Assembly (NCBI GenBank): GCA_029433155.1
Contig: JAQYTT010000002.1
Location: 1 to 64,000 of the forward strand
DNA length: 64,000 bases
Reading direction: 5' to 3'
DNA from: Lactobacillaceae bacterium L1_55_11
Lineage (GTDB): Bacteria > Bacillota > Bacilli > Lactobacillales > Lactobacillaceae
Shown: positions 1 to 10,476 of the stretch, one piece after another
Layout: each line of letters starts with the position of its first letter
How positions within the stretch are numbered: the first letter of the stretch is position 1
Notes under the pieces: generated by a model
The model's input: the letters and a program-made list of their open reading frames with translations, nothing else
What the model was told of the DNA's origin: nothing
The model's database searches: none
Translations under genes and position numbers: made by a program

Positions 1-19
1 AGTTTTCAATGTGCTACCC

Positions 20-39
20 GCTTCAGGTCCCCCTGAAGC
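20..39 (+). terminator. Hairpin, possible terminator of an upstream gene
   Basis: An 8-bp perfect stem (GCTTCAGG/CCTGAAGC) with a 4-nt loop, followed by a weak T-rich stretch. It could end a gene lying left of the window. No gene was seen in positions 1-133. Confidence 0.35.
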
Positions 40-133
40 AACTTTATTAGTCTAGCACCCTATTGGGGTTGTGTCAATAACCATTTTGGCTGGCAAATCT
101 TAAATTTAAGATAAGACCAACTCACTTCCCTTA

Positions 134-967
134 TTAAGGAAAGTGAGGGAACTGGTCAAAGTCCGGCTGCCGCTTTTCCTTGAAGGCGTCGCGGCCTTCC
201 TTGGCCTCGTCAGTCGTGTAATACAAGAGGGTGGCATCCCCAGCAAACTGCTGTAACCCAGCCAGGCCATCGGTATCGGCATTCATCGCTGCCTTGATGA
301 AGCGCAGGGCGGTCGGTGACTTCGTCAGCATTTCATCGGCCCATTCAATGGTGGCATCTTCGACCTCAGCCAGGGGCACCACCCGGTTAATCCAGTTCAT
401 CTGGTAGGCTTCCTCGGCACTATAGAAGTGGTTTAAAAACCAAACTTCCTTGGCCCGCTTATGTCCGATGACCCGGGCCAAATACCCGGAACCATAACCG
501 GCATCAAAGGAACCCACCTGAGGACCGGTCTGACCAAATTTGGCGTTGTCAGCGGCAACCGTCAGGTCAGCGACCAGCTGCAAAACGTTACCGCCCCCAA
601 CTGACCAGCCCTTGACCATGGCAATAATAGGTTTTGGAATAACCCGCATCAAGCGTTGGAGATCCAAAACATTCAAACGGGGAATCCCATCCTGACCGAC
701 ATAACCACCGTTACCCCGGACCTTCTGGTTCCCACCGGATGAAAAGGCCTGGTCGCCGGCACCAGTCAAAATAATGACGCCGACCTTGCTATCATCCCGG
801 GCCCGGGTGAAGGCATCAATCATCTCAGCAACCATTTTAGGGGTGAAAGCATTGTGACTCTTGGGATCATTCATGGTGATTTTAGCAATCTGGCCCGGGT
901 GCTGCCCGTCCTGGTTAACTTCATATAAAATCTCACTGTAGCTTTGCTTCGATTGCCAAGTCGTCAT
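134..967 (-). CDS. menB: 1,4-dihydroxy-2-naphthoyl-CoA synthase
   Basis: A 277-residue crotonase-fold protein that closes the second ring of the menaquinone naphthoquinone in the cytoplasm. MenB-specific stretches are visible: [10 protein letters not shown] near residue 76, the oxyanion segment GWSVGGGN, and [15 protein letters not shown] near 145. Length is normal for MenB. The start has a good Shine-Dalgarno (AGGAG) and a TATAAT box upstream. It is divergent from a hotdog thioesterase 50 bp away that could act on its product. No other men genes lie in the window. A short inverted repeat at 121-147 overlaps the stop and may terminate it. Confidence 0.93.
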   Translation of the reverse strand: MTTWQSKQSYSEILYEVNQDGQHPGQIAKITMNDPKSHNAFTPKMVAEMIDAFTRARDDSKVGVIILTGAGDQAFSSGGNQKVRGNGGYVGQDGIPRLNVLDLQRLMRVIPKPIIAMVKGWSVGGGNVLQLVADLTVAADNAKFGQTGPQVGSFDAGYGSGYLARVIGHKRAKEVWFLNHFYSAEEAYQMNWINRVVPLAEVEDATIEWADEMLTKSPTALRFIKAAMNADTDGLAGLQQFAGDATLLYYTTDEAKEGRDAFKEKRQPDFDQFPHFP

Positions 968-1007
968 TTGCTATACTCCTAATAAGTAGTTACTTTAATG
1001 AAAGTTG

Positions 1008-1013
1008 ATTATA
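1008..1013 (-). promoter_or_regulatory. menB promoter -10 box
   Basis: A perfect TATAAT on the minus strand, about 40 nt upstream of the menB start. The -35 region would fall inside the divergent thioesterase gene and is poorly conserved. Confidence 0.5.
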
Positions 1014-1017
1014 CCAC

Positions 1018-1386
1018 ATGGATATTACAGAACTGTTAGGCATTCAAACCATCAAAATTAGCCCCCAGGAAACGGTCTTAGAATTGGCCGTTACTGACAA
1101 AGTTAAACAACCCTACGGCCTAGTGCATGGTGGCGTCAACGCGCTCCTGGCTGAAACTGCTGCTTCCATGGCCGCCCAGGCCAATTTGCCAGCTGGGGCC
1201 CACGCCGTTGGCATCGATATCGAGACCCATCACCTGCTGCCGGTTCAAACCGGCACCTTGGTGGCCACCGCCCATCCCCTGCGACTCGGAAAACAGATTC
1301 AAACCTGGACGGTTACCCTAAAATTGAAAAATACTGAACAAATTACAAGCTTTAGTACCGTTACCACAAAAAGTCAAACACATTGA
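1018..1386 (+). CDS. menI: PaaI-type hotdog thioesterase, probably DHNA-CoA hydrolase
   Basis: A 122-residue single-domain hotdog protein. The family motif HGGVNALLAETAAS (residues 37-50) carries the usual catalytic Glu region. PaaI-like hotdog enzymes next to menB commonly hydrolyse 1,4-dihydroxy-2-naphthoyl-CoA, the MenB product; here that role is inferred from the divergent menB neighbour. ATG 1018 is the first in-frame start after a stop codon, yet no clear Shine-Dalgarno precedes it, so the transcript may have a very short leader. It ends inside a strong terminator. A general acyl-CoA thioesterase is the alternative. Confidence 0.75.
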   Translation: MDITELLGIQTIKISPQETVLELAVTDKVKQPYGLVHGGVNALLAETAASMAAQANLPAGAHAVGIDIETHHLLPVQTGTLVATAHPLRLGKQIQTWTVTLKLKNTEQITSFSTVTTKSQTH

Positions 1387-1408
1387 AATGTGTTTGACTT
1401 ATTTTTTT
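1372..1408 (+). terminator. Terminator of the hotdog thioesterase
   Basis: A 12-bp perfect stem (AGTCAAACACAT / ATGTGTTTGACT) with a GAAA-type loop, then a T-rich run. It overlaps the stop codon. Confidence 0.9.
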
Positions 1409-1413
1409 AACAA

Positions 1414-2334
1414 ATGATAAGTAAACTCAACTTTAAATACGTAGTATCCATTAGTGCAAGAAAATCACCAATACAACTTGCCGGATTGCGAGATGCCAAG
1501 ATGAGACTAGCCACCAAGACCTTTACTTTCAATATGCCTGACCAGTCGACCGATGCCATCCTATCAATGACCTTAGCAGAATTAGACCTGTACCGCCTGT
1601 TCCTCAGTTTGGTTTTGGGAATGCTGGCCCTTTGTTGTTTGGCTTACCAAACCTATTGCTATTGGACTGATAAGCATAAGCATCAGGAAAATACCCAGCA
1701 TTACATTGCCTACCTAGAAAACAAGACGATTGAACAGCAGCAATTCATTCATGACTATAAGAACCTAGTGAGTAGCTTGAAGCTTGGCTTAATCCAGGAA
1801 GACTTGTCGGTAATCCGAAATGCCTTTAAGGAAGTTTTGGCTGAACCGCTTTCATTAGAAACCACCCACTCCTTGAACTTTAGTGCTATCCAATCCGCTA
1901 GCTTCCAAAGTTTACTGGCAACCTGTTGGGACCGGGCCCATCAGGCCGACGTCACCCTGCAAACCGAACTACTCGGCACGCCGCCCTTTGCCATGCCAGC
2001 AACCTATAACCGTTCGATTTATCGGATTATCGGAATCCTGCTTGATAACGCCATTCAGGCTGCGGCCCGCTGTCAGAGCGGTTTAGTCAGCGTCGGCCTA
2101 ACCAATGCCAGGGAGGGGCAACCCTGTCAAATTGTAATCTGTAACACTTTTAATCAGGCCGAGACCGTGTCACCGGACCTTAGCTCCCGCCAGCCAAAGC
2201 CCTGTTCCAACCATGGTTGGGGTTTACGCTTTGTTCACCAGTATTTAAAAAATCATATCAACCAATACACCCTTAAGACCGAAGTCAGGGGAGACCGGGT
2301 TTACCAGGTACTAACCTTTCAGGAGGGACTATGA
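1414..2334 (+). CDS. AgrC/ComD-like sensor histidine kinase with a single membrane segment
   Basis: Up to 306 residues. One hydrophobic segment lies at about 60-84, followed by a short coiled stretch, an H-box FIHDYKNLVS with the phospho-acceptor at His113, an N-box LLDNAIQAA and a G-box NHGWGLRFV. This is the GHKL kinase core of the HPK10 (peptide-pheromone) group. AgrC-type kinases normally carry five to seven membrane helices before the H-box; here only one is present, so the sensor part is missing or replaced. The start is uncertain: Met codons at 1414, 1501, 1534 and 1567 are possible and none has a strong ribosome binding site. It overlaps the response regulator by 4 nt. No peptide precursor gene was seen nearby. 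Confidence 0.8.
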   Translation: MISKLNFKYVVSISARKSPIQLAGLRDAKMRLATKTFTFNMPDQSTDAILSMTLAELDLYRLFLSLVLGMLALCCLAYQTYCYWTDKHKHQENTQHYIAYLENKTIEQQQFIHDYKNLVSSLKLGLIQEDLSVIRNAFKEVLAEPLSLETTHSLNFSAIQSASFQSLLATCWDRAHQADVTLQTELLGTPPFAMPATYNRSIYRIIGILLDNAIQAAARCQSGLVSVGLTNAREGQPCQIVICNTFNQAETVSPDLSSRQPKPCSNHGWGLRFVHQYLKNHINQYTLKTEVRGDRVYQVLTFQEGL

Positions 2335-3032
2335 ACTACTATCTCTTAGAGGACGCACGTGTTGACCAGCGTTATATTAAAAAATTAATCCCCACCATCA
2401 AGATTTTTGATTCCCCACGGGAACTCATGGCCGTCTTTAAAGATGACTCTGAACCTAAGATTATTATCCTAGACATTGAAATCAAGGGCGTAGTCCGGGC
2501 TGGCCTAGAAATTGCCCGCCTAATCCGGCAGCATGATCCCCATGCCCAAATTATTATGATTAGTCACCATGAGGACCTGATGCCAGTCTGTCTTGAATAC
2601 CATATCGCGGCCATTGATTTTATCCCTAAAAAGATTGACGAGCGCTACTTTGCTGACCGCCTCCTAGAAGCAATCAAAACCGCCCAGGACAACATCGAAA
2701 AGATTGCCGCGGTGGCGGTAATTCCCATTAAGTTACCTAACGGCGCCCACACCTATAAAGTGAATTTAAACGACATCCTTTACATTGCCAGTGAAAAGGC
2801 GACCCACTATTTGGAAGTCTTTACCACCGATGGCATAATTAAAATCCGGGCCAACCTCAAAGACATTCCACAAGTCCATCCCCAACTAATCCAAATTCAC
2901 GCTGCCTACTGCATTAATATAGACCGCTTGGAAACCTACACGACCAAAACTCACACGGCCTGCCTTAGCAACGGCGTCCATCTACCAGTTTCACGCCGCT
3001 TTATTGCCCGCCTCCGTGAAGAAATTGATTAA
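2331..3032 (+). CDS. LytTR-family response regulator
   Basis: 233 residues. The receiver domain occupies 1-120, with the phosphorylated Asp at about 48 in IIILDIEIKG and a conserved Lys near 100. A LytTR DNA-binding domain (about 130-233) carries the FTTDG/IKIRANLKDI and PVSRRFI patterns. It forms an AgrA-like transcription factor with the overlapping upstream kinase. In this family the targets are usually direct repeats near peptide or bacteriocin genes; no such target is evident nearby, so the regulon is unknown. Confidence 0.9.
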   Translation: MNYYLLEDARVDQRYIKKLIPTIKIFDSPRELMAVFKDDSEPKIIILDIEIKGVVRAGLEIARLIRQHDPHAQIIMISHHEDLMPVCLEYHIAAIDFIPKKIDERYFADRLLEAIKTAQDNIEKIAAVAVIPIKLPNGAHTYKVNLNDILYIASEKATHYLEVFTTDGIIKIRANLKDIPQVHPQLIQIHAAYCINIDRLETYTTKTHTACLSNGVHLPVSRRFIARLREEID

Positions 3033-3033
3033 A

Positions 3034-3062
3034 AAAAGCAGCGACGAGAGTCGCTGCTTTTT
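3034..3062. terminator. Bidirectional terminator between the response regulator and gyrA
   Basis: AAAAAGCAGCGAC-gaga-GTCGCTGCTTTTT, usable by the convergent genes on both strands. Confidence 0.9.
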
Positions 3063-3069
3063 AATTAAT

Positions 3070-5580
3070 TTACTGATTTTCACTTGGTAAACCACTGTCA
3101 CTTGGTGCTGCGTCCGCTGCTGACTCCTCTGCTAAGTCATCAACTTCAGCCACATCTAATTTCGTAACCGTGGCCACCTTGCTACCTGGTTCCAACCGCA
3201 TTAGGCGGACACCCTGGGTAGCGCGGCCAGTTTGGCTGACATCGGCAACACTGAAGCGAATCATCACGCCGTGATCAGTCGTCACCATGATATCTTCATC
3301 GCCACGGACCGTTGCCATGGCGGCTAGGGGACCATTCTTTTCCGTAATGGCGGCAGTCTTGATTCCCTTACCACCGCGACCCTTGATTGGATACTCGCTG
3401 GCTGGCGTCTGCTTACCATAACCATTCTCGGTCACAACCAGTACCTGGTCATCTTCTTCGAGCTTACCGGCACCAACAACCTGGTCACCTTCACGTAGAC
3501 GGATACCACGAACCCCGGCCGCCGAACGACCCATCACGCGGACCGTGGTCTCAGAAAAGCTAACCGAATAACCACCACGCGTAGCAATAATCACGTTCTG
3601 GTCACCGTTAGTAATCAAAACTGCTAGCACTTCATCATCATCGTGCAGGGTTAAGGCCCGCAAACCATTGGTCCGAATGTTAGCAAATTCGGTCACCGCC
3701 GTCCGCTTAACCACACCCTGGCGGGTAACAAAGAAGAGGTTATCGTCACTGTGTTGCGCCTCACCAGGCACCTTAATCATGGTCTGGATAGTTTCATCAG
3801 AATTAATGTTTAAGAGGTTAACAACTGGGATACCCTTGGCTTGACGGCCATACTCTGGAATCTCATAACCCTTCATCCGATAAACCTTACCTGTGTTGGT
3901 AAAGAAGAAGAGGGTGTCGTGGGTTGAGGTTGCCACCATCTGCTCGACAAAATCCTCATCGTTAACATTCATCCCTTGGACACCACGGCCACCACGGTTC
4001 TGGGCCTTAAACTCGGCCGCGGGCACGCGCTTAATGTAGCCGTTGTGGGTTAGGGTAACCACCACGTTTTCTTCTTCAATCAGGTCTTCATCTTCGATGC
4101 TAGTAACATCACCGACCTGTAGCTCGGTCCGACGTTCATCACCAAAGCGGTGTTGAATCTCAACCAGCTCATCATAAATCAGCTTATCAATCCGTTCTTC
4201 ATGGGCGAGGATGTCCTTCAAGTCCGCAATTGTAACAACTAATTTCTGATATTCATCTTCAATCTTGTCCCGCTCCAAACCGGTCAGACGGACCAGACGC
4301 ATGTCCAAGATGGCTTGGGCCTGCTTACTTGACAGGGAGTAGCCATCAATCAGGCGGGTCTTAGCCTCGTCTGAGGTCTTAGAAGAACGGATAATTTCGA
4401 TGATGGCATCGATATGATCTAAGGCAATCCGCAACCCTTCTAAGATATGGGCCCGGGCCTCAGCCTTCTGTAATTCAAAGGCCGTCCGCCGCCGAATAAC
4501 TGAACGTTGGTGCTCCAAGTAGGCGACCAGGATTTCCTTTAAGTTCAAAGTTTTAGGAGCTCCGTGGTCGATCGCCAGCATGTTAAAGCTAAAGCCGGTC
4601 TGCAGCAAGGTCTGCTTGTAGAGGTTATTTAGAATGACACTGGCCGACGCATCCCGGCGCACATCAATAGCAATCCGCAGTCCATCACGGTCCGATTCGT
4701 CCCGGATGGCCGTGATGCCATCGATTTTCTTATCCCGAACCAGTTCGGAAATCCGCTCAATCAAGCGGGCCTTGTTAACCGCAAAGGGCAGCTCAGTGAC
4801 AATGATTTGTTCCCGGCCGTTCTTTTGCGTCTCAATATCAACCTTGGCCCGCACCGTAATGGTACCCCGGCCAGTTTCATAGGCCCGGCGAATGCCGGAC
4901 TTACCCATGACAATGCCGCCAGTAGGGAAATCAGGTCCCGGCAGGACTTCCATCAAATCAGACGTAGTCGCATCAGGATTTTGCATCAAAACGTGGAGGG
5001 CTGAAATCACCTCACCCAAGTTATGGGTCGGAATATTAGTGGTCATCCCGACCGCAATACCAGTCGCCCCATTAACTAATAGGTTAGGAATCCGGGCCGG
5101 TAACACTTCCGGCTCACGTTCTTCACCATCGTAGTTGGGTACAAAATCGACCGTGTCCTTATTCAGGTCACGGACCATTTCCATGGCGACCTTGCTCAAA
5201 CGGGCCTCGGTATAACGCATGGCCGCGGCACCATCACCGTCGACCGAACCAAAGTTTCCATGACCGTCAACTAACATGTAACGGTAAGAAAATGGCTGGG
5301 CCATCCGGACCATTGATTCATAAATCGCTGAATCACCGTGGGGATGGTACTTTCCCATTACATCCCCCACGATGCGGGCAGACTTTTTATGGGGCTTATC
5401 AGGGGTGTTCCCCTGTTCAATCATCGAATACAAAATCCGACGGTGTACCGGCTTCATCCCGTCGCGCACATCCGGCAAGGCCCGGGCAACGATAACTGAC
5501 ATCGCATATGATAAAAACGAGGTCTTCATTTGCTCGGACAGATGGATGTTTTGAATGCGACTGTCACTTGCTTCTGGCAT
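3070..5580 (-). CDS. gyrA: DNA gyrase subunit A
   Basis: 836 residues, full length. It is the breakage-reunion subunit of gyrase, acting with GyrB encoded 36 bp upstream in the same operon. The active-site Tyr123 sits in [12 protein letters not shown]. The quinolone-determining region reads [12 protein letters not shown] with Ser84 and Glu88 intact, the usual quinolone-sensitive residues. The C-terminal pinwheel has the GyrA box QNRGGRG near residue 520. The tail after about 800 is acidic and low in complexity. Confidence 0.98.
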   Translation of the reverse strand: MPEASDSRIQNIHLSEQMKTSFLSYAMSVIVARALPDVRDGMKPVHRRILYSMIEQGNTPDKPHKKSARIVGDVMGKYHPHGDSAIYESMVRMAQPFSYRYMLVDGHGNFGSVDGDGAAAMRYTEARLSKVAMEMVRDLNKDTVDFVPNYDGEEREPEVLPARIPNLLVNGATGIAVGMTTNIPTHNLGEVISALHVLMQNPDATTSDLMEVLPGPDFPTGGIVMGKSGIRRAYETGRGTITVRAKVDIETQKNGREQIIVTELPFAVNKARLIERISELVRDKKIDGITAIRDESDRDGLRIAIDVRRDASASVILNNLYKQTLLQTGFSFNMLAIDHGAPKTLNLKEILVAYLEHQRSVIRRRTAFELQKAEARAHILEGLRIALDHIDAIIEIIRSSKTSDEAKTRLIDGYSLSSKQAQAILDMRLVRLTGLERDKIEDEYQKLVVTIADLKDILAHEERIDKLIYDELVEIQHRFGDERRTELQVGDVTSIEDEDLIEEENVVVTLTHNGYIKRVPAAEFKAQNRGGRGVQGMNVNDEDFVEQMVATSTHDTLFFFTNTGKVYRMKGYEIPEYGRQAKGIPVVNLLNINSDETIQTMIKVPGEAQHSDDNLFFVTRQGVVKRTAVTEFANIRTNGLRALTLHDDDEVLAVLITNGDQNVIIATRGGYSVSFSETTVRVMGRSAAGVRGIRLREGDQVVGAGKLEEDDQVLVVTENGYGKQTPASEYPIKGRGGKGIKTAAITEKNGPLAAMATVRGDEDIMVTTDHGVMIRFSVADVSQTGRATQGVRLMRLEPGSKVATVTKLDVAEVDDLAEESAADAAPSDSGLPSENQ

Positions 5581-5615
5581 GGTGTTTTACTCCTTCTGCA
5601 AAGGCTCCTGCCGTT

Positions 5616-7634
5616 TTAAATATCTAGGTCTTCTACAAAGACCGCATTATCTTCAATGAACTGACGCCGTGGTGGCACATCGCCACCCATCAGCATGTCA
5701 ATCACGGCATCCGCCTCCTGGGCATCAGCCGGGTCGACCCGCAACAGGCGCCGGTGAGCCGGATCCATGGTCGTATCGGCCAACTGGTCGTAGTCCATTT
5801 CACCCAGTCCCTTATAACGCTGAACCTTTGGCTTAGCGTTTGATGGCAGCTGGACCAAGTAATCCTCTAGTTCTTCATCGGAATCGATGTAGTGTAGTTC
5901 CTTATTATTTCCGAGTGAAACCCCGTAAAGTGGTGGCTGGGCAATGTAGATATAGCCAGCATCGACCAGGGGCCGCATGTACCGGTAAAAGAGCGTCAGC
6001 AACAGAGTCCGGATATGGGCCCCGTCGACATCGGCATCGGTCATGATAATCACCTTGTGATAGTTGGCCTTAGTGACATCAAAGTCATTACCAAAGCCAC
6101 TGCCCATGGCGGTGAAAAGGGAACGAATTTCTTCGTTAGCCAAAACCCGGTCCAGGGAGGCCTTACCAACGTTTAGGATCTTACCGCGAATGGGGAGGAT
6201 GGCCTGGGTCAACCGGTTACGACCCTGCTTAGCCGAACCACCGGCGGAATCACCCTCGACGATGAAGAGTTCTGAAATCTCTGGATCCTTAGAGGTGTTG
6301 TCCGCCAGCTTACCAGGCAGATTACCAATTTCTAAACCAGACTGCTTCCGGGTCATTTCCCGGGCCCGCTTAGCTGACAGGCGGACCTTCTGGGCTAGGA
6401 TACCCTTTTCAACAATCCGCTTAGCCACCGACGGATTTTCCATCATAAAGCGGCTAAAGGTTTCAGAGAAAGTCCGGTCAGTGGCCTGACGGGCATCAGA
6501 GTTCCCCAGCTTGGTCTTGGTCTGACCTTCAAACTGGGGATCGGGGTGCTTGATAGAAACAATCGCTGTCATCCCTTCACGGACATCTTCACCGGTCAGA
6601 CTTTCGGCCCCATCCTTTAACTGACCGCTCTTATGGGCATAGTCATTAATTACCCGGGTCAGGGCAGATTTAAAGCCAGTCTCATGGGTACCACCTTCGT
6701 AGGTATTGATATTGTTAGTAAAGGTGCGCAGGTTTTCCTTGATATCAGTGGTGTACTGCAAAGCCACCTCAACCACGATGTCCTTTTCCTCACCTTCGAC
6801 GTAAACTGGTTCGGGGAAGAGGGTTTCCTTACCTTCGTCCAGGTAGCTGACGTATTCCTTGATACCACCCTGGTAGCAGAAACTTTCGCTCACTGGTTCT
6901 TCGGGCCGCTTATCGGTAATTGAAATCCGCAGACCCTTATTCAAAAAGGCCAGTTCCCGAACCCGGGTCAGCAGGGTCTTGTAGCTGAAGACCGTGGTTT
7001 CCTGGAAAATATCAGGGTCGGGCTTAAAGTGCACGATTGTACCGCGCTCAATTGGGGCCGATTCGCTCAGCACCGTCATTGGCGTCTTAACCCGGCCAGT
7101 AGCAAAGTCCATGTAATAAACCTTGCCTTCCCGAACGACTTTGACGTCCAGGTTGGTTGACAGGGCGTTAACGACTGAGGCACCGACCCCGTGCAGGCCA
7201 CCGGAAACCTTATAACCACCACCACCAAACTTACCGCCGGCGTGCAGGATGGTAAAGACCGTTTCTAGGGCGGGCTTACCAGTCTTGGTCTGGATATCAA
7301 CTGGGATTCCCCGGCCGTCATCGATCACGGTAATGGAGTTATCCTTTTCAATCGTAACGGAAATATGGGTAGCAAAGCCGGCGAGGGCTTCATCAATCCC
7401 GTTATCGACAATTTCCCAAACCAGGTGGTGCAAGCCCTGAGCCGTCGTGGTCCCAATGTACATGCCGGGACGCTTACGGACGGCTTCCAGCCCTTCTAAG
7501 ACCTGGATTTGGTCGGCATTATACTCACCGGCATCCGAATCCATCCTACCGGCCTGCTGGATTACAGCGTCGTCAGTAATCAATTCCTCTTCTTCTTCGG
7601 TAAATGATTGCTCTGCATTATCGCGGTCTGTCAT
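5616..7634 (-). CDS. gyrB: DNA gyrase subunit B
   Basis: 672 residues. The GHKL ATPase domain shows DDGRGIPV and [14 protein letters not shown]. The TOPRIM domain shows [13 protein letters not shown], and the C-terminal end has QRYKGLGEM. The start is supported by AGAGGGA 5 nt upstream and gives about 35 residues, rich in Glu and Asp, before the conserved region ([19 protein letters not shown]). The internal Met at residue 31 is an alternative start. It follows recF by about 30 bp and is transcribed with gyrA. Confidence 0.97.
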   Translation of the reverse strand: MTDRDNAEQSFTEEEEELITDDAVIQQAGRMDSDAGEYNADQIQVLEGLEAVRKRPGMYIGTTTAQGLHHLVWEIVDNGIDEALAGFATHISVTIEKDNSITVIDDGRGIPVDIQTKTGKPALETVFTILHAGGKFGGGGYKVSGGLHGVGASVVNALSTNLDVKVVREGKVYYMDFATGRVKTPMTVLSESAPIERGTIVHFKPDPDIFQETTVFSYKTLLTRVRELAFLNKGLRISITDKRPEEPVSESFCYQGGIKEYVSYLDEGKETLFPEPVYVEGEEKDIVVEVALQYTTDIKENLRTFTNNINTYEGGTHETGFKSALTRVINDYAHKSGQLKDGAESLTGEDVREGMTAIVSIKHPDPQFEGQTKTKLGNSDARQATDRTFSETFSRFMMENPSVAKRIVEKGILAQKVRLSAKRAREMTRKQSGLEIGNLPGKLADNTSKDPEISELFIVEGDSAGGSAKQGRNRLTQAILPIRGKILNVGKASLDRVLANEEIRSLFTAMGSGFGNDFDVTKANYHKVIIMTDADVDGAHIRTLLLTLFYRYMRPLVDAGYIYIAQPPLYGVSLGNNKELHYIDSDEELEDYLVQLPSNAKPKVQRYKGLGEMDYDQLADTTMDPAHRRLLRVDPADAQEADAVIDMLMGGDVPPRRQFIEDNAVFVEDLDI

Positions 7635-7664
7635 AATTCCCTCTTTATTTGGTATGTATCCGCC

Positions 7665-8795
7665 TTACTGGGGCGATTCTGCTTCGATTTTACCGGCATT
7701 CACGTGAAAGACCTTGGGCTCGGTAATCAGTTGCCGGGCCACCTCACTGAGGCTGGGGGCCGTTAGAAAGGTCTGCACCTTATCCTGGATGGCCAGGAGC
7801 AGGTGGGTCTGCCGACTGGCATCCAGCTCGCTTAAGACATCGTCTAGGAGCAGGACTGGGTATTCCCCGGTCTCAGCCCGCATCAAGTCAATCTCGGCCA
7901 GCTTAATGGCTAGGGCGGCGGTTCGCTGCTGACCCTGGGAACCAAAGACAGCAACATCGTTGTCATTGACCAGGACCTGGAAATCATCCCGATGGGGACC
8001 GACCAAGGTCGTTCCCATCAAAATCTCCCGCTCGGCCTGGCGATTCAAGGCTGCCCGGAACTCCTCGGCAATCTCATCAACTGACATGGCCGTTAAATCA
8101 GGGCTGGAAACCAAGGTCTTATAGGCCAGGTCTAGCTGCTCCCGTTGGTCTGAAACCTCGGCGTGAATCGGCTGGGCCGCCTCGGCCAGCCGCTTAATAA
8201 AGTCGGCCCGGGCAGCAATCACCTTGCTTCCGGCCTCGACCAACTGGTCAGTCAAGACGTCTAGGAAGACCCGGTCCTGGGTCTGCTTGAGCTGCAAACG
8301 TTTCAGGTAGGCGTTCCGTTCCTTTAACACTTGCCGGTACAAGCTCGTGTTATGCAGGTAGGCCGGATTCATCTGGCCAAACTCCATATCAATGAAACGC
8401 CGCCGCACACTCGGTGAACCCTTGACCAAGGCTAAGTCCTCCGGGGCAAAGACAATGATATTGAGCTGACCAATATAATCTGACAGGCGGCTTTGATCCA
8501 GATGGTTCACCCGGGCGTGCTTCCCTTTCGAACTAAAGGACAGAGAAATTGGGGTCTCACCATAGCGGTGAGCCACCCGGCCACTGACGGTGGCTTCCTT
8601 CTCTCCCCATTCAATTAAATCGCGGTCATTGTTGGTCCGATGGGAGCGAGTCAGTGCCAAGGCGTAGATGCTCTCCAAGAGATTGGTCTTACCCTGAGCA
8701 TTCTCACCTAAGAATACGTTAACCCCGGGTTGAAAACTCAAATCCAAGTCGGTGTAGTTCCGGAAATGGTGGAGTTTTAAATTCTTTAATTCCAC
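7665..8795 (-). CDS. recF: DNA replication and repair protein RecF
   Basis: 376 residues. An SMC-like ATPase that helps load RecA at gaps together with RecO and RecR. Walker A is GENAQGKTN (residues 30-38), the signature region is GSQGQQRTA, and Walker B is [11 protein letters not shown]. The start codon is GTG and overlaps the end of yaaA by 10 nt, so translational coupling is likely. Confidence 0.96.
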   Translation of the reverse strand: MELKNLKLHHFRNYTDLDLSFQPGVNVFLGENAQGKTNLLESIYALALTRSHRTNNDRDLIEWGEKEATVSGRVAHRYGETPISLSFSSKGKHARVNHLDQSRLSDYIGQLNIIVFAPEDLALVKGSPSVRRRFIDMEFGQMNPAYLHNTSLYRQVLKERNAYLKRLQLKQTQDRVFLDVLTDQLVEAGSKVIAARADFIKRLAEAAQPIHAEVSDQREQLDLAYKTLVSSPDLTAMSVDEIAEEFRAALNRQAEREILMGTTLVGPHRDDFQVLVNDNDVAVFGSQGQQRTAALAIKLAEIDLMRAETGEYPVLLLDDVLSELDASRQTHLLLAIQDKVQTFLTAPSLSEVARQLITEPKVFHVNAGKIEAESPQ

Positions 8796-9136
8796 GAACC
8801 CGGTCCCCGTGGCTGGCGCCCGTCCCCTGCCGGTGTCCGCTTAGGATGGGGCTGCTGGTATTGCGCCTGCAGGGCCTTCTCCCGCGCCTTCAAATCGGCT
8901 TGCTCGGCCAGTTCTGCTGGGGATGGGGCGCTAATCTCATATAGCTGACCAGCCACCTCAACCTGGTCGCCCGGGTAAAGCTTCTTACCACGGCGCTGTT
9001 CGCTTTCCTGGTTTAGGGTTACTGGGTGAGTTGCCAAAAATTGCTTCGCCTGGCCGCCCGAGCGGATCAAGTTTTCAATTTTTAGGAGCTGTCCCAGGGT
9101 GATGTATTCACTTGTAATCGCAACTGATACCGGCAC
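8786..9136 (-). CDS. yaaA: S4-domain RNA-binding protein YaaA
   Basis: 116 residues from the GTG at 9136, chosen because AAGGAG lies 8 nt upstream; the GTG at 9145 overlaps that ribosome binding site. The S4 fold covers roughly residues 8-75 ([23 protein letters not shown]). The usual YaaA is about 70-75 residues. Here a 40-residue tail rich in Ala, Gln, Pro and Arg follows, overlapping recF at its end. It occupies its conserved place between dnaN and recF. The exact RNA target is not known for the family. Confidence 0.85.
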   Translation of the reverse strand: MPVSVAITSEYITLGQLLKIENLIRSGGQAKQFLATHPVTLNQESEQRRGKKLYPGDQVEVAGQLYEISAPSPAELAEQADLKAREKALQAQYQQPHPKRTPAGDGRQPRGPGSWN

Positions 9137-9172
9137 TAACCGCACTCCTTATCATCACAACTTACAGTCCCC

Positions 9173-9178
9173 ATTATA
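9173..9178 (-). promoter_or_regulatory. -10 box for yaaA-recF-gyrB-gyrA
   Basis: A perfect TATAAT on the minus strand, about 37 nt upstream of the chosen yaaA start. The -35 is poor. Confidence 0.5.
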
Positions 9179-9254
9179 CCATTTTTTAAAAAATAAAGCC
9201 TAGGAGGGGTCTTAAAACGCTTTTAACCGTTTTTAATGGTGCAACACCTCTCAG

Positions 9255-9304
9255 GCATAAAAACGCTTAAATTTGGTTTTTGAGGTTATTTTGTGTTTTT
9301 ATGC
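9255..9304. repeat. Inverted repeat between dnaN and yaaA
   Basis: GCATAAAAAC (9255-9264) and GTTTTTATGC (9295-9304) are perfect 10-bp complements. An additional GGTGCA/TGCACC pair (9238-9243/9302-9307) competes with them. The repeat lies upstream of the yaaA promoter and beyond the dnaN terminator. Function unknown. Confidence 0.5.
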
Positions 9305-9307
9305 ACC

Positions 9308-9329
9308 AAAAAAGGCCCGAACAGGGCCT
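9308..9329 (-). terminator. dnaN terminator
   Basis: AGGCCC-tgttc-GGGCCT followed by a T run on the minus strand, 14 nt after the dnaN stop. Confidence 0.85.
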
Positions 9330-9342
9330 AAATGTGTCCGTC

Positions 9343-10476
9343 TTAAAATGTCCGGACTGGGGTAATTAGTTGAAGCTGTTTATTATCGGTTTCACCATCG
9401 GGAATGATAATGAAGGGCCGCAGGTTGGTGGTGAACTTCAGTTCAACTTCCTGACCGTTTAATACCCGCAGCGCATCACGGACATAGTCGGGGTTAAAGG
9501 AGATATCCAGGTCATCCCCGGTTACCGCCTGGGTGGCCAAGGTTTCCTTAACCTGACCAACTTCTTGGGAACTACCACTTAACTGGGCCTTGCCACCCGC
9601 CAAGACCAGTTCAACCACGTTGTTACGACTTTCGTGGCTGAGCAGGCTTGCCCGGTCAATGGCGCCTAGGAGATCATTGGCATCAATCTTTAGTTCCGTG
9701 GTGCTTTCGGATGGAATCAGGCGGTCAGTTTCAGGATACTTACCCTCTAAGAGACGGGAGTAGAAGGTTGTCTCACCCAAGTCAAAGACAGCCTGATTGC
9801 TAGATAGCTTAATTTCAACCCGTTCCTGACCCTCCAAAAGGGGCTGGAGTTCATTGAAGGACTTGGCTGGGATAATCACGTCCGCGTCCACATCACTTTC
9901 GGCCCCGGTTAGGTTAACAATCCGTTGGGAAAGACGGTGGGAGTCAGTCGTAACAGCCTTCACACTGTTGCCACGCAACTGGAGATGGACCCCAGTCAAG
10001 ATTGGCCGACTTTCCTGGGTGGAAGCTGAAATCTTGGTCTGGGAAATAATGTCACTAAGCTGGGCCGCGGAAACCTTCAAGGTTTGAGCATCTTCCATCG
10101 TTGGCAACTGTGGGTAGTTTTGGATATCTTGACCGTTAATCTTAAAGGCCGCTGAACCAGAAGTAATTAAGGCCTGCATCCCCTCAACGGTAATCTGCAT
10201 TTCTTGAGCGGGCAGGTGCTTAACAATGTTGATAAAGAAGGTGGCTGGTAGGGTAATGCCACCAGTGCTTTCAATCTTTAAGTTAGCATCTTCATCTTGC
10301 TGGTTAATCCGGGACTCAATCGAAATGTCGGCATTGGAACCAGTTAGGATCAAACCATCCTCGTGTAAGACGATTTTGATATTGGTTAGGATTGGAATCG
10401 TAGTCCGGGATGAAATTGCCCGACTGACATCATTTAAAGCTTTAATAAAAACGGAACGGTTAATTGAAAACTGCAT
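9343..10476 (-). CDS. dnaN: DNA polymerase III sliding clamp (beta subunit)
   Basis: 377 residues, full length. It forms the ring-shaped dimer that tethers DNA polymerase III to DNA. The N-terminus MQFSINRSVFIKALNDVSRAI and the C-terminal LITPVRTF are typical; the latter contains the hydrophobic pocket used by clamp-binding peptides. It follows dnaA in the classical order, separated by an AT-rich spacer with DnaA boxes. Confidence 0.97.
   Translation of the reverse strand: MQFSINRSVFIKALNDVSRAISSRTTIPILTNIKIVLHEDGLILTGSNADISIESRINQQDEDANLKIESTGGITLPATFFINIVKHLPAQEMQITVEGMQALITSGSAAFKINGQDIQNYPQLPTMEDAQTLKVSAAQLSDIISQTKISASTQESRPILTGVHLQLRGNSVKAVTTDSHRLSQRIVNLTGAESDVDADVIIPAKSFNELQPLLEGQERVEIKLSSNQAVFDLGETTFYSRLLEGKYPETDRLIPSESTTELKIDANDLLGAIDRASLLSHESRNNVVELVLAGGKAQLSGSSQEVGQVKETLATQAVTGDDLDISFNPDYVRDALRVLNGQEVELKFTTNLRPFIIIPDGETDNKQLQLITPVRTF

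Noticed and set aside
6064-6489. 141-residue plus-strand ORF
   Set aside because: Antisense shadow of gyrB, rich in Arg and Ser as expected for a shadow.
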